In this document: positions 52,156 to 61,856 of the stretch, one piece after another | How positions within the stretch are numbered: position 1 is the first letter of the stretch | How the letters are laid out: every line of letters begins with the position of its first letter | Notes under the pieces: generated by a model | Seen by the model: the letters and a program-made list of their open reading frames with translations, nothing else | What the model was told of the DNA's origin: nothing | The model's database searches: none | From: Ignavibacteriae bacterium HGW-Ignavibacteriae-1 | Lineage (GTDB): Bacteria; Bacteroidota; Ignavibacteria; Kapaibacteriales; UBA2268 | Direction of reading: 5' to 3' | DNA: 64,000 bases | Assembly (NCBI GenBank): GCA_002839825.1 | Contig: PGYU01000001.1 | Location: forward strand, 1-64,000 | Position numbers and translations under genes: made by a program

Positions 52156-53730
52156 TTATTCCGTTTCCTGCTTTTCAGCGGGGTTTTCATAACCGGGTAA
52201 TTCATAAGTACTTTTACCAAATTTCAATAATTCTATTTTGTTTACTAATAATCTTGTCGAATTTTCCGAAATTTTCAGAAAAGTTGAAGGATAAACACCA
52301 ATCCAAACGATGAATATTACAATCGGTACCATCATCGCCCATTCGCGTTTGTTCATATCTTTCAAATTGTAATTCTTTGGATTGTCATTTGTGCCAAACA
52401 TAACTCTTTGGAACATCCACAACAAATAAACCGCTGCAAATATCACCCCTGTTGTACCTATGATTGTGTACCAATAGGAATTTAGAATCGGCGATTTGAA
52501 TGCACCGATAAGAGTCAGATATTCACCCACAAACCCGTTCAAGCCGGGCAATCCCACAGAAGCTAACATTGCAATTGCGAAAAACACAGTAAAGTTAGGC
52601 ATTACACGTGCTATTCCACCATATTCGGATATTTCCCTTGTGTGACGACGCTCGTAGAGTACGCCGACGCAAAGGAATAACATACCTGTCGAAAGTCCGT
52701 GATTTACCATTTGTATAACTGCACCTTGAATGCCTTCGACTGTCATCGAAAATATCCCAAGCACGACAAATCCCAAGTGAGATACTGATGAATATGCCAC
52801 AAGTCGCTTGACATCTGTTTGGACCATTGCTACCAATGCGCCATAGATAATGCCTATGACAGCCAAAACCGAAATAACTGAAGCATAATTCATGGCTGCT
52901 TGAGGGAACATTTCAAGATTGAATCTAATCAAACCGTAAGTACCCATTTTCAGCAACACACCGGCTAATATCACTGAACCCGGTGTCGGTGCTTCTGTAT
53001 GAGCATCCGGAAGCCAAGTATGCAATGGGAATATTGGTACTTTTATCAAAAATGATAAAGCAAAGCCCCAAAATAGCCATTTTTGTACATCATATGGTAT
53101 CGCACTGCCCAAATCTTTGATAATCAGGAAATTGCTAGTGAAACCACTTTGCATTTGCAAGATTTCCGAACCAACATAATAACCCAAATAAACTACTGCC
53201 ACAAGCATGAATAAAGAACCCACAACTGTGAACAAGAAGAATTTGATTGCTGCATAAAGTTTATCTTTCCCACCCCAAATACCAATGATAAAATACATCG
53301 GTATCAGTATGATTTCCCAGAAAATATAGAACAAGAATAAGTCGAGTGCTACGAAAACACCTGTCATAGCGAACTGCAATAACAGTATCATAACATAATA
53401 TTCTTTGTGTCTTTTTTCAATCGAGCCAAATGATGAGAGAATTGCTATTGGTGTGATGAAAGTTGTCAGCATTACCAAAAGCATAGACATTCCGTCAACA
53501 CCGACTCTGAATCCGGCATCAAATGCTTGTATCCAAACCATTTCAACTACAAATTGAAATCCCGGATTTGCCGAATCGAATGAAAAGAAGAGAAATAGTG
53601 AGATTAGGAAAGTGAATAGTGAAATTCCCAACGCAGTATATTTGATGGCTTGAATATTGTCCTTTTTGAAGAACAATAGAAGCAAGGAACCTGCTAATGG
53701 TATAAAAAGTGTCAATAATAGTGTTGCCAT
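52156..53730 (-). CDS. nuoM: NADH-quinone oxidoreductase subunit M
   Basis: A 524-residue inner-membrane proton-pumping subunit of complex I with about 14 helices. Motifs include WEIILIPMYFIIGIWGG with the conserved Glu, KVPIFPLHTWLPDAHTEAP with the conserved Lys, VKRLVAYSSVSHLGFVVLGIF and LPGLNGFVGEYL. Length is typical. The C-terminal charged tail ends AEKQETE. It follows nuoL after 33 bases and precedes nuoN, the standard order. The rest of complex I is not adjacent. Confidence 0.97.
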   Translation of the reverse strand: MATLLLTLFIPLAGSLLLLFFKKDNIQAIKYTALGISLFTFLISLFLFFSFDSANPGFQFVVEMVWIQAFDAGFRVGVDGMSMLLVMLTTFITPIAILSSFGSIEKRHKEYYVMILLLQFAMTGVFVALDLFLFYIFWEIILIPMYFIIGIWGGKDKLYAAIKFFLFTVVGSLFMLVAVVYLGYYVGSEILQMQSGFTSNFLIIKDLGSAIPYDVQKWLFWGFALSFLIKVPIFPLHTWLPDAHTEAPTPGSVILAGVLLKMGTYGLIRFNLEMFPQAAMNYASVISVLAVIGIIYGALVAMVQTDVKRLVAYSSVSHLGFVVLGIFSMTVEGIQGAVIQMVNHGLSTGMLFLCVGVLYERRHTREISEYGGIARVMPNFTVFFAIAMLASVGLPGLNGFVGEYLTLIGAFKSPILNSYWYTIIGTTGVIFAAVYLLWMFQRVMFGTNDNPKNYNLKDMNKREWAMMVPIVIFIVWIGVYPSTFLKISENSTRLLVNKIELLKFGKSTYELPGYENPAEKQETE

Positions 53731-53763
53731 ACTTGATTATCTGCTTATAATACAAAACGTTGA

Positions 53764-55731
53764 TTAATTAAACATGAGCCACGAGATAATCGAGATAATC
53801 CCGACCATCATTAAAATAGCGTAATTTTGCGCAATGCCTGATTGCACCAATCTTATTCTTTCGCCAAATTGTTCTACGAATTTAGCACTACCGTTAATCA
53901 GACCATCTATGATTTTAATATCGGTAAATCTCCATAAGAAACTTTTAGACATCGAATAAATTGGGTCAATTATAGTAGCATAATAAAATTCATCTAATTT
54001 ATATTTATCGAAAAGTACTTTGTGCAAGCCTTTCATGCTTGCTGCAATACTTCTCGGAGCACTCCATTGCGGGTCTGAATACCATTTACGAGCCACATAC
54101 CACATGAAAAGTCCTATCGAAGTGGCAATCACCATCAGTACGTACATCATTGGTTCGATACCGTGTGCCTGATGCCCCATAATCATATTTGCATCCGCAA
54201 AGATTGGCTTCAACCAGCTTTTGAGCAATGGGTCTGCATGTGACCAAGGAACTAATGCCGGAGGTAAATTCAAAAATCCGCCGAATGCTGAAAGTATCGC
54301 CAATACTATCAATGCAAAAGTCATTGTCTTTGGTGATTCGTGTGGATGAACATGTTTGTGGTCAAATCTTTCATTTCCGGTGAACGTCAGATAATACAAT
54401 CTGAACATGTAGAATGCCGTGAATAAAGCTGCAATTGCCAATACAACCCAAAGCCCCCAACCACCAAGATGTGATGACCAAGCGTACCACAAAATCTCAT
54501 CTTTGGACATAAATCCGCTGAAGAATGGGATACCTGCTATCGCCAATGTACCGATGAAAAATGTTTTGCTTGTAATTGGCATATATTTTTTCAATCCGCC
54601 CATTACCTTGATGTTTTGTTCGTGGTGCATTCCGTGAATTACACTGCCTGCCGCCAAGAACAATAATCCTTTGAAAAAGGCATGAGTCATAACGTGAAAA
54701 ATCCCAATGTAGAATGCTCCGACACCGAGTGCCACGAACATAAATCCTAATTGAGAAACGGTGGAATATGCCAAAACTTTCTTAATATCGTTTTGGACTA
54801 AACCTATCGAAGCTGCTGTCAATGCAGTGATTGCACCAACTACAGCAACTACCATCATTGTACTTTCGGAAAGCGAAAAGAGAACCGAGTTCCTCGCTAC
54901 TAAGAATATACCTGCTGTGACCATCGTTGCAGCATGGATAAGTGCCGAAACCGGTGTTGGACCAGCCATCGCATCCGGAAGCCAAACCGATAGTGGCAAT
55001 TGTGCCGATTTACCTGTGCAACCCAAAAACAACATCAGTGTGATAATCGTTACGATTGCCGAATTCATGTAGAAATCGTAATTTGCAGCAGCAGTTTCGC
55101 TTACTGAAACATAATCCAAACTGTTGAATGTAACGAAAATCAAGAACATTGCGATTAGGAAACCAAAGTCTCCAATTCTATTTACAACAAATGCCTTCAT
55201 TCCGGCATCGCCATTCCAAGTGATTCTGACACCTTCAAACTTTTTGTCGTACCAAAAGCCGATTAAAAGGTATGATGCCAAACCGACACCTTCCCAACCA
55301 AGGAATGTAAGCAAATAATTGCTTGCCAAAACTAGGTTGAGCATCATGAAAATGAACAAATTCAAATAAGAGAAAAATCTGTAGAAACTTCTGTCTCCGT
55401 GCATGTATCCAATCGAATAAATATGAATCAAGAAGCCAATTCCGGTGATGATTAAAGCAAACGTCACGGAAAGTTGGTCTAATTGGTATGACACGCTGAT
55501 ATCCAAAGACCCCGTAGCTATCCATGTGAATACATGAACAATCTCGGGAGTTTGGCTGCCGGTGCTCAATAAATGATAGAACAACATTATTGATAGGATG
55601 AACGGGATGCCAACCATGAGAGAGGCAAATCCCCCTATTAACTTCTCATTTTTGATTTTTTTACCAAAAATGCCTATTAATACGAACCCTATTAGTGGAA
55701 ACAGAGGTAAAAACTTTATCAATTCTTGCAT
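53764..55731 (-). CDS. nuoL: NADH-quinone oxidoreductase subunit L
   Basis: A 655-residue inner-membrane subunit, the distal proton channel of complex I. The N-terminus and first helices are followed by FLGWEGVGLASYLLIGFWYD, GKSAQLPLSVWLPDAMAGPTP with the channel Lys, and VQNDIKKVLAYSTVSQLGFMF. The long C-terminal segment (about 480-655) contains the lateral amphipathic helix that ties L, M and N together, and a further terminal helix. ATG 55731 has only a weak ribosome site. It is the first gene of the block: clpS lies divergently upstream and nuoK is absent. Confidence 0.97.
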   Translation of the reverse strand: MQELIKFLPLFPLIGFVLIGIFGKKIKNEKLIGGFASLMVGIPFILSIMLFYHLLSTGSQTPEIVHVFTWIATGSLDISVSYQLDQLSVTFALIITGIGFLIHIYSIGYMHGDRSFYRFFSYLNLFIFMMLNLVLASNYLLTFLGWEGVGLASYLLIGFWYDKKFEGVRITWNGDAGMKAFVVNRIGDFGFLIAMFLIFVTFNSLDYVSVSETAAANYDFYMNSAIVTIITLMLFLGCTGKSAQLPLSVWLPDAMAGPTPVSALIHAATMVTAGIFLVARNSVLFSLSESTMMVVAVVGAITALTAASIGLVQNDIKKVLAYSTVSQLGFMFVALGVGAFYIGIFHVMTHAFFKGLLFLAAGSVIHGMHHEQNIKVMGGLKKYMPITSKTFFIGTLAIAGIPFFSGFMSKDEILWYAWSSHLGGWGLWVVLAIAALFTAFYMFRLYYLTFTGNERFDHKHVHPHESPKTMTFALIVLAILSAFGGFLNLPPALVPWSHADPLLKSWLKPIFADANMIMGHQAHGIEPMMYVLMVIATSIGLFMWYVARKWYSDPQWSAPRSIAASMKGLHKVLFDKYKLDEFYYATIIDPIYSMSKSFLWRFTDIKIIDGLINGSAKFVEQFGERIRLVQSGIAQNYAILMMVGIISIISWLMFN

Positions 55732-55961
55732 AATCCAGCTACCTTACTGACATTATATGATATTCATTATTTCTTAAAATTCAATCGTCAAAAATAACAT
55801 TATTTTTTTAAAGAGTGGCAAAAAGTTTACTTTCATGACACTTTTACAAAATTATATTCCAAAGAAGGAATAACATTATGTTACCAAAATACGAAAGATT
55901 AACGTGTTTAACAACGAAAAATGTGAATTTTTTAAAATGTTTCTTATTTTTGTAATCAACT

Positions 55962-56282
55962 ATGGAAATTAAATACAAAACATATAGATTCATTTCGGCT
56001 TCTAATATGCCTGCGGAGGTAGAGGAAGTCGTTGATGATGTGAATACGGATATTGAACAACCCGCAAAAGTAATATTGTTCAATGATGAGTGGCACACAT
56101 TTGACGAAGTTATCAACCAGATTTTGAAAGCTGTAAAGTGTACTCGGGACAAAGCCGAATTGCTTACACTCGAAGTCCACAATACCGGGAAGGCTTGCGT
56201 GTTCGAAGGACAAATGTCTGATTGTCTTTCAGTAAGTTCAATTCTTGAAGAGATTGCTTTGCATACTCAAATTGAGTATTAA
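55962..56282 (+). CDS. clpS: ClpS-like adaptor of the Clp protease
   Basis: A 106-residue adaptor that presents N-end-rule substrates to ClpAP or ClpCP. The ClpS core lies at about 30-104: AKVILFNDEWHTFDEVINQIL, then KAELLTLEVHNTGKACVFEG. The substrate-pocket residues of the DEWHTF region resemble NDDYTP of E. coli ClpS but differ. An N-terminal 30-residue extension rich in acidic residues precedes it. No clp ATPase gene is adjacent. It is divergent from nuoL across 230 bases that hold only promoters. Confidence 0.85.
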   Translation: MEIKYKTYRFISASNMPAEVEEVVDDVNTDIEQPAKVILFNDEWHTFDEVINQILKAVKCTRDKAELLTLEVHNTGKACVFEGQMSDCLSVSSILEEIALHTQIEY

Positions 56283-56377
56283 TTTTACTCAGTATCGTCC
56301 AATAATTTTCTGATATTCAGGCTTGGAACCTTCATCGGGGCGACAGATATAAATGCGGTGCGACTATTTTTTAATCA

Positions 56378-57802
56378 CTATTTTATTTCCTTGCCCGAAA
56401 TATTGATGCCAAGTTGCTCGATTCTGTACCGAAGCTTCGCTCTTGAGATACCTAGCAATTTAGCCGCTTTAATCTGATTACCACCGGTAAGTTTGAGTGT
56501 TTGTATCAACAAATCCTTCAAAACATTACCCATTGTAACACCGGTTTCGGCAATTTTCAGAAAATGCTCGCCATCATTAAGATATATTTCGGCTTGATTG
56601 GACGAAACTGTAACTGTGTGGTTAATCTTGATGAAACTTAAGGATTCCCGCGAGATAATTTCGTTTTGCTCGAGCAATACGACTCTTTCGATTACATTGC
56701 GTAGCTCTCGGACGTTACCTTTCCAATAATATGTGCGAATCAAATTAACAGCATCGGGAGTGAAACCTTTGATGTTTTTGTTGAATTTTTTGTTGAATTC
56801 GGTCACAAAAGCAGTTGACAGTCTCATTATGTCATCACCTCTGTCACGAAGTGGAGGAAGGTGCAAACGTGCAACATTCAACCTATAGAATAAATCTTCA
56901 CGAAACTTTTCTTCTTCTACAAGCGTTTCCAAATCTTTATTTGTAGATGCGATCACCCTGACATCCACAGAAATTTCTTTAGCACCGCCAAGTCTGTAGA
57001 ATCGCCTTTCTTGAAGCACTCTTAGCAACTTTACTTGAAGTTCCAAACTTAGCTCTGCAATTTCGTCCAACATGATTGTACCATGTTGGGCTTGTTCAAA
57101 TTTGCCGGGTTTGATTTTTTCTGTTGCACCTGTAAAAGCGCCTCTTTCATAACCAAAAAGCTCGTTCTCGGCTAATTCTCTCGGAATAGCACCACAATTA
57201 ATCGTAACAAATGGACCTTTTGCGCGCGGGGAATTTTCGTGAATATATCTCGCCAATAGTTCCTTACCTGTACCTGTTTCACCTAAAATCAAGACAGTTG
57301 TGTCGTCGGTAGCGGAAATAATTTTTGCCAATTCGAGAGCTTTTTTCATCTTGGGAGAATTGCCCAAGATTTCACTTGGTTGCTCCTTTTTCAATTGCTC
57401 GGAAAGCAAATTGACTTGGCGACGCAAATCGAAATTTTTCAAGGAACGTTCGATTGTAACTTCCAATTGCTCCAAATCTAAGGGTTTGACTATGAAATCT
57501 TCTGCACCGAGCCTCATGGCACGAACTGCCATTTTAATGTCCGAAAATGCCGTCATCATAATTACAGGCATATTATAGCCCTGCTTTCGGAGTTGCTCCA
57601 AAATATCAAGCCCGTTAGCGTGACCCAAAAATATATCTAAAAGGACTAAATCCGGCGATAATAGATGTAATTCATCTAATCCGCGAACGGGGTCGGTAAA
57701 GGTTTCTACACGAGAGTATTTGGACGATAGGATGCTTTTTATCGTTTTATTGACTAAGGGGTCATCCTCTATAACTACGATTGTGTAATTTTGTTTCGAC
57801 AA
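56378..57802 (-). CDS. Sigma-54-dependent response regulator (NtrC family)
   Basis: A 474-residue transcription activator. The receiver domain (1-125) has phospho-acceptor Asp56 in LVLLDIFLG and Lys in FIVKPLDL. The AAA+ domain (about 147-385) has Walker A GETGTGKE (174-181), the sigma-54-contacting loop GAFTGA (221-226) and the arginine-finger region RDRGDDIMRLS. A Fis-like helix-turn-helix ends the protein (QIKAAKLLGISRAKLRYRI). The start is TTG at 57802 with AAGGAAA five bases upstream; no suitable ATG is near. It follows its kinase by 83 bases. Promoters controlled need a GG-N10-GC element. Confidence 0.96.
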   Translation of the reverse strand: MSKQNYTIVVIEDDPLVNKTIKSILSSKYSRVETFTDPVRGLDELHLLSPDLVLLDIFLGHANGLDILEQLRKQGYNMPVIMMTAFSDIKMAVRAMRLGAEDFIVKPLDLEQLEVTIERSLKNFDLRRQVNLLSEQLKKEQPSEILGNSPKMKKALELAKIISATDDTTVLILGETGTGKELLARYIHENSPRAKGPFVTINCGAIPRELAENELFGYERGAFTGATEKIKPGKFEQAQHGTIMLDEIAELSLELQVKLLRVLQERRFYRLGGAKEISVDVRVIASTNKDLETLVEEEKFREDLFYRLNVARLHLPPLRDRGDDIMRLSTAFVTEFNKKFNKNIKGFTPDAVNLIRTYYWKGNVRELRNVIERVVLLEQNEIISRESLSFIKINHTVTVSSNQAEIYLNDGEHFLKIAETGVTMGNVLKDLLIQTLKLTGGNQIKAAKLLGISRAKLRYRIEQLGINISGKEIK

Positions 57803-57885
57803 TTGTTTCCTTTGTTTTCATTTCGACTTATCACTCTAAAATATAAAAACAATTTGATATTTCACAATTTTATTTTTTTAAATTT

Positions 57886-58986
57886 TTATTTTCCATGCGG
57901 TATAGGCAGTTTTACATATAAAGTTGAACCTTTGCCCAAGGTGCTTTCAACATCAATAACTCCGCAATGCTGGTGCATTATCCGCTGTGTTATGGGCAAC
58001 CCGAGCCCCGTTCCGTCCGGTTTGCGAGTAAAAAATGGGTTGAAAATTTTCGGCAAATCTTCCGGCGGTATTCCTGCACCATTATCAGTTACAGAAATAA
58101 CAGCATATTCACCATCACCCTTCCGTGAGCCATGTTCAATATAGGTCCTAATCTGTATCAAACCGTATTGGCTTACTGCGTCTGATGCATTCGTGATTAG
58201 ATTTATCAATACTTGTTGAATTTGTTTGGCATCAAGCGGGATTTTGGGCATCTTTTCTGCCAATTTCAATTCAATCTTGATTTCCTTCCGTTTCAATACT
58301 GAAGCTACAAGTTCCATCGAAGATGCTACGATAGTATTGATATTTGAATCTTGAATATCGGGGAGTGCCGGTTTTGAAAAGTTCAGAGTAACTTCTACTA
58401 TCCGCGTAATTCGTTCCACGCCTTGTAATGCGGTGTTTATATATTCGTATTCGGGAGTATCAGCTTGGGTATTGCGTTTTAGTAATTGCAAATTTAGATT
58501 GATTGCTGCCAATGGATTTCTGATTTCGTGAGTCACACCGGCTGAAAGTTGCCCGAGAAGGACAAGTTTGTCGGCTTGGACAAGTTTGTCAGTCAATGCG
58601 TGTTGTTCGCTAACGTCGCGAGCAATTGCCAAAATTAGTTCTTGATTCTCGTGATTCATAAATCGTGCACTTATTTCGAGCATTATTGATTTTTCGGCTG
58701 AAACGTCGAGCGACATCTCGCTTAGCACTATTGGTGACGATGATTTGTTGAGCAATTTGAAAATGCGTCTGAACTGTGGGAGAATGATTCCCAGAATATC
58801 TTCTTTGGTCGAATCTAATAACTGAACTGCATAATCATTTGCATCTAAAACGCACCATGTTTCGGGTTGGACAACAAATACAGCATCAGTTGCGTTATCG
58901 AAAAAGGTTTTGTACCATGAAAGTTGCTTTTCGACTTGATGATACAATTCCAACAATTCGGATTTATTCAGTTTATTGATTTCCAT
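57886..58986 (-). CDS. Cytoplasmic PAS-domain sensor histidine kinase
   Basis: A 366-residue NtrB-like kinase with no membrane helix. A PAS domain occupies about 25-130 (FFDNATDAVFVVQPETW, VLDANDYAVQLL). The phospho-acceptor is His153 in GVTHEIRNPLAAINLNLQLL. The ATPase has the N box LINLITNASDAVSQYG, TDNGAGIPPEDL and FTRKPDGTGLGLPITQRIM. It should phosphorylate the response regulator encoded next. The frame extends to a TTG at 59028 inside the upstream TPR gene; the ATG at 58986 was chosen, though no clear ribosome site supports either. A cytoplasmic signal (redox, nitrogen or metabolite) is inferred from the soluble architecture. Confidence 0.9.
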   Translation of the reverse strand: MEINKLNKSELLELYHQVEKQLSWYKTFFDNATDAVFVVQPETWCVLDANDYAVQLLDSTKEDILGIILPQFRRIFKLLNKSSSPIVLSEMSLDVSAEKSIMLEISARFMNHENQELILAIARDVSEQHALTDKLVQADKLVLLGQLSAGVTHEIRNPLAAINLNLQLLKRNTQADTPEYEYINTALQGVERITRIVEVTLNFSKPALPDIQDSNINTIVASSMELVASVLKRKEIKIELKLAEKMPKIPLDAKQIQQVLINLITNASDAVSQYGLIQIRTYIEHGSRKGDGEYAVISVTDNGAGIPPEDLPKIFNPFFTRKPDGTGLGLPITQRIMHQHCGVIDVESTLGKGSTLYVKLPIPHGK

Positions 58987-59011
58987 ATTCGATTTTAAAA
59001 TGATTTCAGCA

Positions 59012-61210
59012 TCATTCGGGAGGTTCAAATTTAATTACTTTAGTTGTATCGGTCGGGGTTTCGCCTTCTTCAGTTGGATTTAGCAATTCCATCGGAGACG
59101 TAGGCAGCTCAAAATTTTTGATTACTTCTAAAGGATTTTGGATTAGCCCTTCGGCATTATTCAAAATGCTGCCCGGGTCCCTCATTATTTGCATTGGGTC
59201 TAAACCTTTACGTTCGGGCATGTCCAATTTTTGAGTAGGACGATTTTGCGGGTCTTTTCCTTTTACAGGCATAGGAACAGGAATTGGGTTTATAGCCTGC
59301 CGCTCTTTGAGCGAATCCGGTATTTCTTCACCGCTGCTCAGAACCATTTTATAAGATACACCCAGCCTAACGTCTTCCGCATATTCGGATAAGGGATAGT
59401 TGTCTATCAATAATTTATAATAATACAATGCCGAATCTGCCATTTCAAAGTGCTTTTCGAATATCCAACCAATGGAATATAAGGATTTTGGAGCATATTT
59501 AGAGCTTGGGTAAAAAGCAAAAACATTAGTAAATTGGTTGATTGCGTATTTGAAATCGCGAACACGCATCAAATTGACACCCGAAGAGTATAAATCTGCG
59601 ACTGTGTCTATCACAAAGCTATTTGTATAGCCTAACTGCAATTGTGCGTCTTTGCCGTATTCGGTCAGAGGGTGCGTTTCAACGATGACATCTAAAAGTG
59701 AATCCGCTCTGAATGGGTCGCTCTCGCGGATTACTCTTGCATATGCATAAAGATACATTGCCGACCTGGACGAACTCAATGGTGCATTTTCAGCTGCATA
59801 TTGATAATATGTGATGACTGAGTCAGGATTGTTCAATTCCTCGTGAACTCTGCCGAGCCGGAAATAATTATCACATAATTCCACTTCCAGCGAATCTTTT
59901 GGAGCTTTGACAGAATCAGGAGCCGTCTCAGCGGCATCAATTTCTTTCGTCAATCTATTCACTTTGGTATGAGCCAAATCCCAATTATTCATCAGTTCGA
60001 ACATTCTGTCCGCGGTTTTGAATATCGGAGTTCGTTTTACCTTAGCTTTTGCAAAATCTTGGCGAGCTTCTTTCCATTTTTGATTGTTGTAATTCAAGAC
60101 CCCTTTTTCAAAGTGGTGAGCCAACATCAAACCATTACCCTGAAGTAGTGAATCTGCTAATTTTTCGGCTTGAACGAGTGTCATACTTTCAAAATCAGAA
60201 GGTTTAAGAGGTGCTACATAAGTTGAATCATTATCACGCAAATGAGTCACTACAGCCAACTGTGCAGCTGTGTATGATTGCCATTCCTCGTATTTTCCGT
60301 CTCTATACAATTTGTCCAACAAATCGAATGCTTCTTCCAATCTACCAAGTCGCGCCAATGAACCGGCACGGTAGAGGTGAGCTTCAAATCTTTGCAAATA
60401 ATTCGGACTATAGTCGGCTACTTTTCGGAATGCTTCTTCCGCACGGACAAAATCTGCTTTTCTGTAGAGCAAAGCAGCCATATCTAATTGCCAGCGAGCT
60501 TTCAGAGTGCCTTCTTCAGATTGGACAATTGCTTGACGATACGGTCTGAGAGCCTTCTCCAAGTCATTGTTCATCAAAGCTAATTCGGCTTCGATTCGGA
60601 ATGCCTCTGAAAGTATGTCATATCGCTTCTTTTGCCATGCTATATCAACAGTTCGCGAAAGCATCATAGCTCCGGCTTCGTATTGTCGTTGGATGAGCAA
60701 ATTTTTGGAATAAAGCAAGTGTGCATCGGGGGAGAGCTCGCCATCTTGGAATTTGTCAATCAATTCGCTGCATTTTACCTGCGAATTCAACCAATCCTCT
60801 TGATAAAAGAAAGTCTTTGCCATTAGCCACAATGAACCTTCGATATAGTTACCGTTAGGCTTATGAGCTAATATTTTAGAACCTTTGATGATAATCGAAT
60901 CAAGTTTGATATTGACCGGTTGGCGTTGTTGTTTGTTGATTATGAATTCTGTCAAAAAGGGCGGTGGTCCCATCGTGTATTCTTCTTGAACGTAGAATTC
61001 GGGCTGTGGCACGAAGATTCGGGGTTCGATGCGTTTTTTGTCTTCTTGGAAATCAAATTCGTCTTCAGCTTCCCACATCAACCGTTCCATGTTGTAGAAG
61101 GTGTTGTAGTAGGTGGTGAAGTCAGAAAAGTTCGATACCTTAGAGCACGATGCGATTAAAAGCACCATCATTAGTGCAAGAGGTATGTGCAGATATTGAC
61201 GAATTTTCAT
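59012..61210 (-). CDS. TPR-repeat lipoprotein resembling PorW/SprE of type IX secretion
   Basis: A 732-residue protein with a lipoprotein signal (LALMMVLLIASC, lipid Cys near 22), then SKVSNFSDFTTYYNTFYNMERL, resembling the conserved beginning of PorW/SprE lipoproteins of T9SS. From about 105 to 620 it is all helical TPR-like repeats (for example FQDGELSPDAHLLYSKNLL, LEKALRPYRQAIVQSEEG, FVRAEEAFRKVADYSPN, YAPKSLYSIGWIFEKHFE, ALYYYKLLIDNYPLSEYAED). The C-terminus is proline-rich and acidic. PorW assignment is inference from architecture and the N-terminal pattern; a general BamD-like TPR lipoprotein is the alternative. Kinase and regulator genes follow, overlapping or nearly so. Confidence 0.7.
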   Translation of the reverse strand: MKIRQYLHIPLALMMVLLIASCSKVSNFSDFTTYYNTFYNMERLMWEAEDEFDFQEDKKRIEPRIFVPQPEFYVQEEYTMGPPPFLTEFIINKQQRQPVNIKLDSIIIKGSKILAHKPNGNYIEGSLWLMAKTFFYQEDWLNSQVKCSELIDKFQDGELSPDAHLLYSKNLLIQRQYEAGAMMLSRTVDIAWQKKRYDILSEAFRIEAELALMNNDLEKALRPYRQAIVQSEEGTLKARWQLDMAALLYRKADFVRAEEAFRKVADYSPNYLQRFEAHLYRAGSLARLGRLEEAFDLLDKLYRDGKYEEWQSYTAAQLAVVTHLRDNDSTYVAPLKPSDFESMTLVQAEKLADSLLQGNGLMLAHHFEKGVLNYNNQKWKEARQDFAKAKVKRTPIFKTADRMFELMNNWDLAHTKVNRLTKEIDAAETAPDSVKAPKDSLEVELCDNYFRLGRVHEELNNPDSVITYYQYAAENAPLSSSRSAMYLYAYARVIRESDPFRADSLLDVIVETHPLTEYGKDAQLQLGYTNSFVIDTVADLYSSGVNLMRVRDFKYAINQFTNVFAFYPSSKYAPKSLYSIGWIFEKHFEMADSALYYYKLLIDNYPLSEYAEDVRLGVSYKMVLSSGEEIPDSLKERQAINPIPVPMPVKGKDPQNRPTQKLDMPERKGLDPMQIMRDPGSILNNAEGLIQNPLEVIKNFELPTSPMELLNPTEEGETPTDTTKVIKFEPPE

Positions 61211-61445
61211 GTTTTATTTGTATTCCTGAATAAGAACATTATTCAAATATATTAAAAGCATTACAAATCGAAAAACATTTTCCGATAAATGTATAAACGG
61301 ATTAAGGAGGAGAATGTTTCGGATTGGAAAATTATACATAATACAAATGACAATATTACTATTTCAATGAAAAAAAATTTGTATTTTAGAATTGCATTTT
61401 GTAATTTTTCCCCAAAACCATATTCTATAAAAAAGGAAGTTTGAT

Positions 61446-61847
61446 ATGAGAAAAGAAATTAAAGATAATCTTCGAACACTTTTTGCCGTAGCTTTTTGTG
61501 TTATACTTTTTGGGTATTTCGGAACAAGTCCAGATTATTTAGGTTGGGTAATTGGAACAATTCTCGGAGCTTTGGCTCTTGCAGATTTTGATGTTTGGAT
61601 TCTCAAGTCAGATAAAAACAGTGAAAGCATTCCAAAAGAAAAGGTATGGGGCTTTTTCCTTTACATATCACTGTTTATCATAGCAATAGATTTTGCTTTA
61701 AAGTTAACAAATATAGCTCCACATGGCTTTTTATTAGGTGTATTTTTGGGCTTTATTTTATATACAGTCTTTAGACCCAGAAATCTTGACCCGATTTCAT
61801 TGCTTTACAAAGAAATTGGGCGTCGTGTTTTTCCAAGCAAGAGTTAG
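61446..61847 (+). CDS. Small multi-pass membrane protein, unknown function
   Basis: A 133-residue protein with about four hydrophobic segments (about residues 10-27, 31-46, 66-88, 95-108) separated by a short charged loop. It ends in a basic tail (FRPRNLDPISLLYKEIGRRVFPSKS). No conserved motif is recognised. GGAAG seven bases before ATG gives a good ribosome site. It is a single gene, convergent with the propeller gene only nine bases away and without a visible terminator between them. Confidence 0.72.
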   Translation: MRKEIKDNLRTLFAVAFCVILFGYFGTSPDYLGWVIGTILGALALADFDVWILKSDKNSESIPKEKVWGFFLYISLFIIAIDFALKLTNIAPHGFLLGVFLGFILYTVFRPRNLDPISLLYKEIGRRVFPSKS

Positions 61848-61856
61848 ATCGATTCT

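Noticed and set aside
55844-56182. Minus-strand open frames opposite clpS
   Set aside because: They mirror the clpS frame and lack ribosome sites; clpS itself is a recognised family.
56283-56345. Minus-strand codons reading IYICRPDEGSKPEYQKIIGRY between clpS and the response regulator
   Set aside because: The composition looks protein-like, but an in-frame TAG lies three codons before it and no start codon exists. It may be a gene remnant, but there is not enough to call a pseudogene.
61314-61370. 18-codon frame with AAGGAGGAG upstream (61304-61312)
   Set aside because: The ribosome site is strong but the peptide is short and has no recognisable features, and it lies in an AT-rich gap. It might be a leader, but one cannot support it without conservation data.
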